A DNA stretch of 64,000 bases, taken from positions 1-64,000 of the forward strand of contig CAYRGG010000020.1 of assembly GCA_964423745.1 (NCBI GenBank), given 5' to 3'. Origin of the DNA: CAYRGG01 sp964423745 (lineage in GTDB: Bacteria > Pseudomonadota > Gammaproteobacteria > Competibacterales > Competibacteraceae). The notes below the pieces were generated by a model, which worked only from the letters and a program-made list of their open reading frames with translations, was not told the origin of the DNA and searched no databases. The translations under genes were made by a program, and so were the position numbers. The first letter of the stretch is position 1; every line of letters starts with the position of its first letter. Below are positions 9,770-18,921 of the stretch, one piece after another.

Positions 9770-11872
9770 TCATTGACGCGCACTCTGGTCAAAATCCATT
9801 CTGTATACTTTTGTGGCTTCATCCTGACCAACATAAACAACTTTCTCTGATTGACTTTTAATAAAATCTTTAATATCTCGATTCAATGCCTGAGTACTAC
9901 TAAGCATGCGGGATGATGCCACCAACCATATTCGACGATTGCTGTTTTGTTTCAAAACACGCTTTAATTCTTCAAGACTCGTTATCAAAGGAGTACCCAC
10001 ATAGATATCATGTAGTTCTCCCTCATTAAGATATACCTGTCTGTCATAGATGTCTGTTCGAACCCAGTAATCTGCTCTTCCAATATAGTTAAACTGCTCG
10101 CGTGAATCTAAAACAATGACTAAATCGTTGTCTTTAAGGTTCTCTTTTACATAAAGAGCGGGCGTTTTTTGATCTGGATAATAGTTTAAATTCACCATGC
10201 CATATAAAAAGCTGTTTTTACCATATTCACGTTGAGTAAGATACCAAGCTTGCGCAGGATTTAGGTCTGTCATTAGCAAAAATGCAATTATTATAAAAGT
10301 TACGAAACCGCTTGCAGCATTACTCTGTAATAATGATTTAACTCTATGCCAATAAAACTGTGACACCTTTTCATTGTTTCGAAGTATTGTTAAAAATAAA
10401 TCAACTAATGGTTTCCAGTTAATTATTCCTATAGCAACGAGCATAAAGTATAAGATATCTAAATGAAGCACATAACGGAAACTATTATAACGGGAGTCAA
10501 TTAGACCTGTTGCAAAAACAGGCAACAAGAATGCGAATAACAAGAATGTGGCATTTAGATTTCTGGGTTGCTGTGATGCCACATGAAATGTCCACGCAAA
10601 ACCCATCATGGCTAATATTGACATGAATGGACGTTCTAACACAAACACCCAAACGACATAGAAGTTGGGATAATCCAAAAGGGTTTTTACGACTTGATTA
10701 AAACGATTACTTTCGCCCACCAACACATAGTGGTCTGAATTTATAAATATAAGACCAAAAACAGTCCATAGCAAAAAGGTCACTAATGCAAAATAAATTA
10801 ATTTTCTGGTTTCATATTTTTTGAGAGCATAAAGTCCTACGTTTTGATGTAGCAAATAAAGCATGAAACAACTTAATACTAAATTGTACTGATGAAAATA
10901 ACATAGCATTACAAACAAAAACAACAATATGTAAACAATTTTACTTTTGTCTGCATTTGTTTTGAAGTACAAAAAACTAGATACAAAGTAAGCGATTGAG
11001 ATAACAGCAAATGCAAAAGATGACACTCTGTATAGAATTTTAATCAATTCTGGATTTGGCAACAGAAAGTGGTTGATAACTTTATTAAAAACACTGCTTA
11101 TTTGATAATAAATTGAAGGTTGTTTTCCCAATAATTGATTTGCGATTTCAACCGATTCTTGATAAAAATAGTAAGGGATCCTCATATTGCTTTGTATAAA
11201 TTTTACCCAAAACAAAAAGAAGAAGATCACAACCACAAAGTTAATCAATAAATTCAAATAGTTTTTATACTTACACTCTTTAATAAATATTGGAAACAAA
11301 TAAAGTATTGCTAATGAAAAACCAAGTTGATGTATGGTTATTGTAAATAGCGCAAGGAACAAAACAATATATTTATGATTTGCATTTACATTTTCTATAT
11401 AAAAATAATAAAAGTAATAAACTGTTAGGATATAGAAAAACGCGAAGGGTGCGTACATGCGGGCATTCCTCGCCATCTCTATTTCCCAAACTGAAAAAGC
11501 TACAAACGTAGCTACTAAAATACCAACTACCCTTCCAAAAAATTTTGCAGAAACAAAGTATGCTAGAGGTACTGTTGCTGCACTAAAAAGTGCTGCAGGT
11601 AAACGTAAAGAAAATTCACTAAATCCTAAGAATTGAGCGGATAAAGCATGAAAATATAGAAATATACCGGAACGCGGATAGATCATTCCTGTGGGAAATA
11701 GAGGATAACCGTTCTCTAAAATCGCTTTTGTGGCGAGTGACGTAAGATCTTCATCCCATCTAAATCCAAGATCGCCTAAATTTTTTAGACGTAAGTAAAG
11801 ACCAATAGCAGTTATTAATATTAATGCAATGATGGTTTTTGTGTTATCAAAAAAGTTATTTATCTGTTTCAT
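9770..11872 (-). CDS. GT39/ArnT-like polyprenyl-phosphate-sugar glycosyltransferase
   Basis: Large integral membrane glycosyltransferase, 700 aa, GT-C fold. After the first helix the periplasmic loop carries GFRWDEDLTSLATKAIL; the acidic pair DE after the first helix is the catalytic signature of the PMT/ArnT superfamily. NARMYAPF near 140 is the usual second-loop motif. About 12 helices precede a soluble C-terminal domain (about 530-700). It likely moves a sugar from a polyprenyl-phosphate donor to a glycan, lipid or protein in the periplasm. The track start at 11881 is TTG; ATG 11872 (MKQINNFF) is preferred although no strong ribosome site is visible. Right-hand gene of the glycan island, next to IS debris. 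Confidence 0.78.
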   Translation of the reverse strand: MKQINNFFDNTKTIIALILITAIGLYLRLKNLGDLGFRWDEDLTSLATKAILENGYPLFPTGMIYPRSGIFLYFHALSAQFLGFSEFSLRLPAALFSAATVPLAYFVSAKFFGRVVGILVATFVAFSVWEIEMARNARMYAPFAFFYILTVYYFYYFYIENVNANHKYIVLFLALFTITIHQLGFSLAILYLFPIFIKECKYKNYLNLLINFVVVIFFFLFWVKFIQSNMRIPYYFYQESVEIANQLLGKQPSIYYQISSVFNKVINHFLLPNPELIKILYRVSSFAFAVISIAYFVSSFLYFKTNADKSKIVYILLFLFVMLCYFHQYNLVLSCFMLYLLHQNVGLYALKKYETRKLIYFALVTFLLWTVFGLIFINSDHYVLVGESNRFNQVVKTLLDYPNFYVVWVFVLERPFMSILAMMGFAWTFHVASQQPRNLNATFLLFAFLLPVFATGLIDSRYNSFRYVLHLDILYFMLVAIGIINWKPLVDLFLTILRNNEKVSQFYWHRVKSLLQSNAASGFVTFIIIAFLLMTDLNPAQAWYLTQREYGKNSFLYGMVNLNYYPDQKTPALYVKENLKDNDLVIVLDSREQFNYIGRADYWVRTDIYDRQVYLNEGELHDIYVGTPLITSLEELKRVLKQNSNRRIWLVASSRMLSSTQALNRDIKDFIKSQSEKVVYVGQDEATKVYRMDFDQSARQ

Positions 11873-11968
11873 GGCTAACAAATTTTAATGTATATTGGTT
11901 TTGTTTGTTGCACAAAAGGGTGGTATGAGACGGTACGCAGCCGCAACCATGGTACGATTTTAATAGTT

Positions 11969-12400
11969 ATGAAAGAATCTACCAAAACCGTCTATTGTCT
12001 GCGTAACTGGCCAGAGTATAACGCAGCCTTGAAACGGCATGGAAGCCTCAGAAGCTGTTTCAAAACCGGCTCATGTCCGCCACTCGGCGTTACAGCACCT
12101 TCTCTGCTGCTCATTTACCTTATGTAAACTGCGCTGCTCGAAAGCACTGCGCCTTGATTCAGCCAACGTCGCAAGTTCTTGAAACAACTTCTCAGTGTGT
12201 GGCTCGATGAAGCTGTCGCTGACGGATGGTATGCGAAGGGCGCAACCAAGGGGGAGCAGTGAGCCTATTGTCTACAGCAACCTAACCATAGTTGCAATAG
12301 TGGGTAGTGTATTCGGCCAGCCGGGGCGTCAAGCGACTAAGTTAGTTAAATCATGTAAATTTTTTTCAGAAATGTGTTGGCAAGTATAGCAGCAGCGGCT
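11969..12400 (+). pseudogene. IS5-like transposase fragment split by a MITE
   Basis: N-terminal part of a DDE transposase. The frame from ATG 11969 reads RNWPEYNAALKRHGSL, the usual start of IS5-type transposases, and is then cut at 12050 by the repeat at 12051-12191. Beyond it the frame resumes as SVWLDEAVADGWYAKG, and after a further frame change as VYSNLTIVAIVGSVFGQPG (about 12264-12320). Removing the repeat and one TCA target copy joins the parts in frame as GSLSVWLDEA. The catalytic C-terminus is absent. It marks the right border of the glycan island. Confidence 0.75.
12051..12191 (-). repeat. MITE-like dispersed repeat, copy B, inserted in a transposase
   Basis: A 141-bp element with ends GAAGCTGTTTCAAAA and TTGAAACAACTTC, in the opposite orientation to copies A and C. 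It is flanked by perfect 3-bp direct repeats TCA (12048-12050 and 12192-12194). Host sequence on both sides belongs to one transposase frame, so this is direct evidence of insertion rather than chance similarity. Confidence 0.9.
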
Positions 12401-12462
12401 CGATTGCACTCCATCAACTATCGATCAAATCCTTCGGATAGTGGCGAGGAACTTCTATGCTT

Positions 12463-12521
12463 ATCGTGCTTACCTCGTCTCATAGTTTGGTGGTACTTTC
12501 TATGAAGCAGGTAAGCACGAT
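12463..12521. repeat. Perfect 13-bp inverted repeat with 33-nt loop
   Basis: Arms ATCGTGCTTACCT (12463-12475) and AGGTAAGCACGAT (12509-12521) are exact reverse complements. No T-tract follows on either strand, so it is not a standard terminator. It lies between transposase debris and the 3' end of the RRM gene, and may be the end of a lost mobile element or a 3'-UTR structure. Confidence 0.6.
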
Positions 12522-12615
12522 CCGTGCTCATTGCCTTGCTCAGGGGGTTTTAAAATAGGTTTTAAGAGGTCAATCCGAATTTACCCCTAAACCAAATGAT
12601 AGTTAAATAAAAAAT

Positions 12616-12888
12616 CTAGTATCTTGCCCTCCGCTGCGGACGTTCAGTTCTCGGACGCGCCTCGTTGACTTTTAGATCTCTTCCCTTTATTGGGCTTGCA
12701 TTAAGCGCTTTTATCGCTTCTTCGGCCTCGGATTGAACAGGCATCTCCACAAAACCAAATCCTTTCGACTGGCCCGAATACTTATCTGTAATAATGTTTA
12801 CACTTGATACTTCTCCATACTCAGCAAAAAGTTCTTTAAGTTCATCTTCTGTCAAACGGTAAGATAAGTTACCAACGTAAATATTCAT
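12616..12888 (-). CDS. RNA-binding protein, single RRM domain
   Basis: A 90-aa protein made almost wholly of one RNA-recognition motif: RNP2 is IYVGNL (residues 2-7) and RNP1 is KGFGFVEM (about 41-48), with a short basic tail rich in Arg (RPRTERPQRRARY). Bacterial proteins of this type bind single-stranded RNA, often in cold or stress responses. The track extends to 12948 without resemblance to the family; ATG 12888 starts one residue before the first beta strand and follows GAGAAGCGAAAG. It stands alone, at the start of the chromosomal core to the right of the glycan island. Confidence 0.9.
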   Translation of the reverse strand: MNIYVGNLSYRLTEDELKELFAEYGEVSSVNIITDKYSGQSKGFGFVEMPVQSEAEEAIKALNASPIKGRDLKVNEARPRTERPQRRARY

Positions 12889-13498
12889 CTTTCGCTTCTC
12901 AAAGCATGTGTGTTGATTGAGAAAACGCTGCTGCATAACCAACGACACAAATTAAACAACAGCAATCAGCCAACATTTGGCTAATTCATAGTATCTGTAA
13001 TCAGTATCTGTAACGTCTGAACGAATCGGTATGATAATTTGCTGCGTGTTCATCTGAGGCGCTTTGCGATATGTTTATGATTTATCGTTAAAATGAAGTC
13101 ATTTTGTTGAATCGTTTTAGCAATCTTGTTGAAATCGCTATTACGTTAGAGAGCTCCCCCTCGGCTTTGAATCGCCGGGAAAAAATATATTAAATAAGAA
13201 CAGAGGAGATTTGCTAAATTTGTGGCAAGCGGGATAGGAACATCATCGCTGGAACGGCAAATTTGTAGTTTTTTGCGCCTAAATTGCCTACTTCCTTTAT
13301 TAATCTGTGCACGCCTTCGCACCCTACATTGCCTCATACTAAATTTTGCTCGGATAAACGAATTATGAGCGGTTTTTTCTAAAACCGCTATAACTCCTAT
13401 TAAAAGATGCCTTTTGATAAAAATTAATGGCACACCACTGCTTTTATGTATGCAAGCTAATTATTATTGTATATCAATACTACTTGTTATAGCTGAAT
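12889..13498. other. Intergenic region with one perfect hairpin
   Basis: About 610 bp without a supportable gene; the longest frame (13146-13433, minus) has no family resemblance and a Cys/Arg-rich random look. A perfect hairpin lies at 13368-13389: arms AGCGGTTTT and AAAACCGCT with a TTCT loop. No T-tract follows on either strand. Confidence 0.45.
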
Positions 13499-14200
13499 TT
13501 ACAGGGCTTGCAACCATGCTTCTAGACAGCGAGGTCCTTGTTTTTCTAAGATCGGCCCCCAATGAGCGCTGGCGGTGCGAAGCTGGGTAACGCTAATTTG
13601 AGGCGTTGCGGCAATTTCTCCAGTATGACCGATAAACCAGCGCTCCAAACCTGCAACCGTTACTTCGGGATGAAATTGCAAGGCTAAAACCGTGTTACCC
13701 CAGGCAAAACCCTGGTTCTCGCAAACATCCGTTGAGGCGAGCCGTACTGCGTTAGTAGGCAAATCGAAGGTGTCGCCGTGCCAATGTAAGACAGGGGTCA
13801 GATCAGGCGCCAGAAAGCGAAGACACGAGGTTTTCCCAGCGGGTGTTAACCGCAAAGGCGCCCATCCGATTTCTTTATGGGATCCGGGGTAGACCCGAGA
13901 CCCTAGGGCGCGGGCTATCAGTTGGCTACCTAAACAAATACCTAAGGTAGGTTGCTTTTGACTAAGACGCCGGTCTAAAAGGCGTAACTCATCGTCTAAA
14001 AAGGGGTAGTCATGGGTATCGTTAGCGCTTATCGGGCCACCCAATACCACTAACAACTCGGGATCACAGGCATCAACTTCGGCAAGATCCTCGAGACCTG
14101 CCTCCACATAGCGAATATTGTATCCCTGGGCCTGCAAAGGTGCTGCGAAGGAGCCCAGATCCTCAAAGGCCACATGACGGATAACAAGTGCTGTTTTCAT
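13499..14200 (-). CDS. Class I glutamine amidotransferase (GuaA/GATase1-like)
   Basis: A 233-aa stand-alone glutamine amidotransferase domain, releasing ammonia from glutamine for an unknown acceptor reaction. The nucleophile elbow is TLGICLGSQLIARALG (Cys near residue 93), and the His/Glu of the triad are in LALQFHPEV (about 176-184). An oxyanion strand, LVVLGGPISANDTHDYPFL, precedes it. Length and layout match the GMP-synthase-like proteins annotated as putative glutamine amidotransferase, which lack the ATP-pyrophosphatase domain. Same strand as msbA, whose stop lies 82 bp upstream, so possibly cotranscribed after it. Confidence 0.85.
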   Translation of the reverse strand: MKTALVIRHVAFEDLGSFAAPLQAQGYNIRYVEAGLEDLAEVDACDPELLVVLGGPISANDTHDYPFLDDELRLLDRRLSQKQPTLGICLGSQLIARALGSRVYPGSHKEIGWAPLRLTPAGKTSCLRFLAPDLTPVLHWHGDTFDLPTNAVRLASTDVCENQGFAWGNTVLALQFHPEVTVAGLERWFIGHTGEIAATPQISVTQLRTASAHWGPILEKQGPRCLEAWLQAL

Positions 14201-14282
14201 AACGTCAAACTTCCAGGTTCAGGGTACATGTTGCTTAGTGGGAAATAGCGAAAATCGATAATCAATGATACGACAATGGCAG

Positions 14283-16037
14283 TCAAATATTTTCATAACG
14301 ATTTACTGCTTTATCCTGCTGCATGTGATACAAGTTGGCATAAAAACTCTTACGAGTCAGCAGTTCCCGGTGTGTCCCCAGCTCGACAATTTTTCCTTTT
14401 TGTAGCACCACAATCCGATCGGCGTTTTCAATGGTGGAGAGGCGATGGGCAACGATAAAAGCCGTGCGTCCTTGACGTAAGACCTCAAGGGCTTGTTGTA
14501 CATGACGCTCGGACTGGGTATCTAGGGCGGAGGTAGCTTCATCGAGAATCAAAATAGGCGCATTCCTGAGCAGCGCCCGGGCAATGGCTACACGCTGGCG
14601 TTGACCCCCCGATAAGCGCATACCATTTTCACCGATCAGGGTGTCCAATCCTTCCGGAAACGCCTGGATGAACTCCAAGGCATAAGCCCCTTCCGCAGCT
14701 CGCTCAATGGCAGCTTTGCTGACCTCAGCTTGTGCCCCATAACTGATATTGGCAGCTAAAGTATCGTTGAACAGCACAATATTTTGCCCCACGTAGGCTA
14801 TGTTGGCGCGTAGATCAGCCAACTGCAGCGAGGTAGTGTCGATGCCATCTAATAAAATACGACCTTGGGTCGGATCATAAAAGCGCGGTATTAGCCCTAC
14901 TAAAGATGTTTTACCACTACCGGACGGGCCTACGATGGCGATGGTTTCCCCTGGCTGCACCTCAAAATTGAGCTGCTGCAGCACGTTTTCCTCATTGGTT
15001 CGGTACTGCAAACTGACATCCTGAAAACGTACCCTACCCTGAACGCGACCCAGAGTATGGGTGCCTTGGTCTCTTTCTGCAGGCTCATCGAGTAAAGCGA
15101 AAATACTTTCAGCCGCCGCCAGTCCTCGCTGCAAAGGTTCATTGATTTTCGTTAAACGTTTGAGAGGCGATAGCAGCATGGCCATAGCCCCAAACAGGGA
15201 AACAAAACCGCCCACGGTGATTTTGTCGGCTGCCGATTGCAAAGAAGCGATATAGATCACCGTGGCCAACCCCGCCACCGCGAGAAACTGCACGATGGGC
15301 ACACTGGCCTGGGAGGCTACCGCCAGTTTGACGTTATAGCGTCTTACCCAGTTGTTAGTCCGTTGAAAACGCTGAGCTTCATAGGTTTGAGCACCGTGCA
15401 TTTTAATAACTCGATGGCCCTGAATAGCTTCATGAATAAGACGATTGAGCTCACCCATAACGGTTTGCAACTCGCCACTCAAACGACGCAGACGTTGGCT
15501 TACCAAACGCATCACCAGCACAATGCTGGGCGCCACTAAAAAAGCAATTAAAGCAAGTTTCCAGTTCAGGTAAAAAATCCACAGGAGCAGCCCTAGCACA
15601 GCGACGCTATCCCGCACTAGCGTCACCACCGTTTGGGTAGAGGCGCTCATTACCTGGGTGACATCATAGGTTAATTTCGAGAGCAAGACACCACCCGGAG
15701 TATTGTCAAAGCGCTGGGTAGGCAATAACAAAAGCTTATTAAACAATGCCTCCCGTAAATCCATGACCACCCGGTGAGCCACCCATTGCATAGCCACCAC
15801 CCCGATAAAACTAGCGATGCCGCGGACCAAAAACAATCCCGCTAATAGCAAAGGCATGAGTGTAATATAGGTAGGATCTTTGGCTACGAAACTGCCGTCT
15901 AAGAGAGGCTTGATGAGGGCAGGTACAGCTGGCTCGGTGGCGGCATAAAGCAAAATGCCCAGCAATGCGATGGCAAAAACCGCTGAGTAAGGTTTTACGT
16001 AACGCAGCAAGCGTAGATAAAGATCCTTATTGTTCAT
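14283..16037 (-). CDS. msbA: Lipid A export ABC transporter, permease/ATPase MsbA
   Basis: Homodimeric half-transporter, 584 aa, that flips core-lipid A across the inner membrane. The N-terminal six-helix membrane domain (about 1-320) is followed by the nucleotide-binding domain: Walker A IVGPSGSGKTSL (about 376-387), Q-loop in NIAYVGQNIVLF, signature LSGGQRQRVAIARALL, Walker B ILILDEATSALD, and H-loop IVAHRLSTIENA. Length is normal for MsbA (about 580). It is divergent from hldE and waaA across a 72-bp spacer, so the lipid A core genes are clustered here. Confidence 0.93.
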   Translation of the reverse strand: MNNKDLYLRLLRYVKPYSAVFAIALLGILLYAATEPAVPALIKPLLDGSFVAKDPTYITLMPLLLAGLFLVRGIASFIGVVAMQWVAHRVVMDLREALFNKLLLLPTQRFDNTPGGVLLSKLTYDVTQVMSASTQTVVTLVRDSVAVLGLLLWIFYLNWKLALIAFLVAPSIVLVMRLVSQRLRRLSGELQTVMGELNRLIHEAIQGHRVIKMHGAQTYEAQRFQRTNNWVRRYNVKLAVASQASVPIVQFLAVAGLATVIYIASLQSAADKITVGGFVSLFGAMAMLLSPLKRLTKINEPLQRGLAAAESIFALLDEPAERDQGTHTLGRVQGRVRFQDVSLQYRTNEENVLQQLNFEVQPGETIAIVGPSGSGKTSLVGLIPRFYDPTQGRILLDGIDTTSLQLADLRANIAYVGQNIVLFNDTLAANISYGAQAEVSKAAIERAAEGAYALEFIQAFPEGLDTLIGENGMRLSGGQRQRVAIARALLRNAPILILDEATSALDTQSERHVQQALEVLRQGRTAFIVAHRLSTIENADRIVVLQKGKIVELGTHRELLTRKSFYANLYHMQQDKAVNRYENI

Positions 16038-16109
16038 TGCACTCTCTCAGGGAGACTCGCCATCAGCTATGGTAGGATAACCATCGGTTTAGGCATTAAA
16101 ACGTTATCC

Positions 16110-17546
16110 ATGCAGATTCGTATTCCCGATTTTACCCAGGCTCATGTCTTGATTGTTGGCGATGTCATGCTAGACCGGTACTGGTATGGCAGTACATCCC
16201 GCATTTCTCCAGAAGCCCCGGTACCGGTGGTCAAAGTTACCCAGGTGGAGGAACGTCCGGGCGGCGCCGCCAATGTCGCCGTCAATATCGCTACCCTGGG
16301 CGGTAAAGCACGGGTGCTAGGCATCACGGGTGCAGACGCGGCAACCCATAGTCTAGAACAGAAACTGGCCTTATTGGGTATAGAAAGGGATTTTCTGCGC
16401 CTAGAGCAACATGCTACTATTACCAAACTGCGGGTATTAAGTCGGCATCAGCAACTACTCCGGATGGATTTCGAGGACGGCTTTTCAGGCATAGGGCCAA
16501 CCGCGCTACAGTCTCGTTTCACGGCCCATTTGCCAGAAGCTCATGTGGTGGTGCTGTCTGATTATAACAAAGGCGCTTTACCCAATCCCCAAGATTATAT
16601 TGACCAAGCCCGTGGCGCTAATCGACCGATCCTGGTAGACCCAAAGGGTTACGATTTTTCGGGTTATCGAGGGGCAACCCTCATTACCCCTAATCGGGCT
16701 GAGTTGGAAACCGTGGTGGGCACCTGTCGTAATGAGGCGGAACTGGTGGATAAAGGCGCTCGGCTACGCCAAGATTTGCAACTTGAAGCCCTGCTGATTA
16801 CCCGCAGTGACCAAGGGATGACCCTATTGCAGCAAGATCATGATCCGCTCCATCTGCCAGCACGGGCCCGCGACGTTTATGATGTAACGGGTGCTGGGGA
16901 TACGGTGATTGCCAGTTTAGCAGCGAGTCTAGCGGCTGGTTTAAAATTGCCCGCCGCCACCGCTCTTGCCAATCTAGCAGCCGGCATTGTGGTGGGAAAG
17001 CTAGGGACCGCAGGCGCGACTGTCTCGGAGCTGCACCGTGCCTTGTATGAATACCATGAACCACCGCGGGGAGTGCTTAGTACAGCACAACTTTTGCAAG
17101 CGGTGGCAGACGCCAAAACCCATGGCGAAACCGTGGTGATGACCAATGGCTGTTTTGACATTCTCCACGCCGGTCATGTGGCTTATTTAGAACAAGCTCG
17201 GCGTTTGGGTAACCGATTGATTGTAGCAGTTAATGACGACGCCGGAGTATGTCGTTTAAAGGGTCCTAACCGGCCCATTCATTCTCTGCAGCAGCGTATG
17301 CAGGTGCTTGCCGGGTTGGCAGCCGTTGATTGGGTAGTGCCTTTCAGTGAAGACACCCCAGAGCAACTTATCTGCCAGATCAAACCCGATTATTTGGTTA
17401 AGGGCGGCGATTATAATATTGCTGACATCGCGGGCAGCCGCTGTGTTCAGGAAGCAGGGGGTCAAGTGCTGGTTATGGATTATATGGCAGACTGTTCCAC
17501 TAGCAACACCATCGAGCGGATTTACAAAGGTTATCAACCTTTATAA
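16110..17546 (+). CDS. hldE: Bifunctional heptose 7-phosphate kinase / heptose 1-phosphate adenylyltransferase
   Basis: Makes ADP-heptose for the LPS inner core: C1 phosphorylation of heptose 7-phosphate, then adenylylation. 478 aa, as in E. coli HldE. The N-terminal ribokinase-like domain (about 1-320) shows VLIVGDVMLDRYWYG, RPGGAANVAVNIATLGG and the anion hole DVTGAGDTVIASLAA. The C-terminal cytidylyltransferase-like domain (about 340-478) begins TNGCFDILHAGHVAYLEQAR with the HxGH motif and ends with a strand and YKGYQPL. It precedes waaA by 14 bp in the same operon. Confidence 0.96.
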   Translation: MQIRIPDFTQAHVLIVGDVMLDRYWYGSTSRISPEAPVPVVKVTQVEERPGGAANVAVNIATLGGKARVLGITGADAATHSLEQKLALLGIERDFLRLEQHATITKLRVLSRHQQLLRMDFEDGFSGIGPTALQSRFTAHLPEAHVVVLSDYNKGALPNPQDYIDQARGANRPILVDPKGYDFSGYRGATLITPNRAELETVVGTCRNEAELVDKGARLRQDLQLEALLITRSDQGMTLLQQDHDPLHLPARARDVYDVTGAGDTVIASLAASLAAGLKLPAATALANLAAGIVVGKLGTAGATVSELHRALYEYHEPPRGVLSTAQLLQAVADAKTHGETVVMTNGCFDILHAGHVAYLEQARRLGNRLIVAVNDDAGVCRLKGPNRPIHSLQQRMQVLAGLAAVDWVVPFSEDTPEQLICQIKPDYLVKGGDYNIADIAGSRCVQEAGGQVLVMDYMADCSTSNTIERIYKGYQPL

Positions 17547-17560
17547 GCTCAACTGATTTA

Positions 17561-18829
17561 ATGCGTCGCCTTTATACCCTCCTTTTTTATCTGGCTATGC
17601 CTTTGGTGTTAGCCCGTCTTTATTGGCGTGGCCAGTCAAACCCAGATTACCGGCGGCGCTGGCGCGAACGCTTTGGATTCTGTCATTCTTTGTCAGACAT
17701 GGGGTGTATTTGCGTACATGGCGTTTCTGTGGGAGAAGTTCGCGCCGCACTTCCCCTCCTAAAGGCTTTACAAAAGCGTTATCCAAAACAACCGTTGTTG
17801 GTCACTACCACAACACCCACCGGTTCTAGGCAGGTTATTGCCTCTTTAGACAATCAAGTTCAGCATGTCTACTTGCCCTTTGATCTACCAGGATCAGTAC
17901 GGCGGTTTGTCACCCGAGCTAAACCGCAACTCGTTATCATTATGGAAACCGAGTTGTGGCCCAACTTGTTTTACCATTGCGCAAGAGCAAAAATCCCCCT
18001 TATCGTAGCCAACGCCCGATTATCGGAACAATCCGCCCAACGTTACCGCCAGGTCGCTGGTTTGACGCATCAGCTATTGGGCTGTACTTCTCTCATTGCC
18101 GCACAGACAAAGGCGGATGCTATCCGCTTCCGTCAGCTAGGTGCGCCTCACGTCCAGGTGATGGGTAGTTTAAAATATGAAATGATCCTGCCTGACAATT
18201 TACCTGAGCAAGGATGCGCTTTGCGCCGCCTCTTAGGCAAGGAGCGGCCTATATGGATTGCAGCTAGCACCCATGCCGGTGAAGAAGTTTCTATTTTAGA
18301 AGCTTTTCGTATTCTGCAAAGAGCTTTACCCAAGACCTTGTTATTGTGGGTTCCACGGCACCCGGAGCGCTTCAAACCGGTTGCCAAGCTTTGTCAGCAA
18401 CATGGCCTTAAAGTTATTAAACGTAGCGAAAATCGTCCTTGCGACAGTGCTAACCAGGTTTTTTTAGGCGACAGCATGGGCGAATTGCTGTTATTTTATG
18501 CCGCCGCCGATGTGGCTTTTGTGGGCGGTAGTTTGGTGCCTATAGGGGGTCATAATGTGCTAGAACCCGCACTTTTGGGGTTGCCATTAGTGTTCGGACC
18601 CCATATGTTTCATTTTTTAGAAGCAAGTCGTCAGTTATTAAAAGCTCAAACGGCTTGGCAAGTGACGGATGCCCAGGAATTAGCCAGGGTGGTTGAATAC
18701 CTGTTGCGTGACCCCACAATTAAACAAGCTCTAGGCCAGCGCAGTATCGCTGTGGTGACTTCGCAACGGGGCGCATTGCAGAAACTACTGGGTCATATTG
18801 GCAGATTTTATGGGCAACTGTGTGACTAG
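17561..18829 (+). CDS. waaA: 3-deoxy-D-manno-octulosonic acid (Kdo) transferase
   Basis: Inner-membrane-associated GT30 enzyme adding Kdo to lipid IVA from CMP-Kdo; 422 aa, the family norm. An N-terminal anchor helix (about 2-18) is followed by CVHGVSVGEVRAALPLLKAL, with the catalytic Glu in the VGEV motif. The middle has MPxx-type IMETELWPNLFYHC and the donor half has VPRHPERF, GDSMGELLLFYAAADVAFVG and GGHNVLEPALLGLPLVFGP. It directly follows hldE, so two inner-core steps are coexpressed next to msbA. Confidence 0.95.
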   Translation: MRRLYTLLFYLAMPLVLARLYWRGQSNPDYRRRWRERFGFCHSLSDMGCICVHGVSVGEVRAALPLLKALQKRYPKQPLLVTTTTPTGSRQVIASLDNQVQHVYLPFDLPGSVRRFVTRAKPQLVIIMETELWPNLFYHCARAKIPLIVANARLSEQSAQRYRQVAGLTHQLLGCTSLIAAQTKADAIRFRQLGAPHVQVMGSLKYEMILPDNLPEQGCALRRLLGKERPIWIAASTHAGEEVSILEAFRILQRALPKTLLLWVPRHPERFKPVAKLCQQHGLKVIKRSENRPCDSANQVFLGDSMGELLLFYAAADVAFVGGSLVPIGGHNVLEPALLGLPLVFGPHMFHFLEASRQLLKAQTAWQVTDAQELARVVEYLLRDPTIKQALGQRSIAVVTSQRGALQKLLGHIGRFYGQLCD

Positions 18830-18921
18830 ACCGATTAGCTCGCCTAAGAATATTTTTCTTAAAATGCATTCTAAGTTTTTAATACTTTAAATTAAATTAA
18901 GGCTCAGATGGAGCAACTTTC

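Noticed and set aside
13146..13433. 95-codon open frame on the minus strand
   Set aside because: Composition looks random (Arg/Cys-rich), no family motif, and it lies across a perfect hairpin; treated as non-coding.
18830..18921. Possible manganese riboswitch (yybP-ykoY) before terC
   Set aside because: Looked for the conserved paired elements; the 92-bp leader is AT-rich without them.
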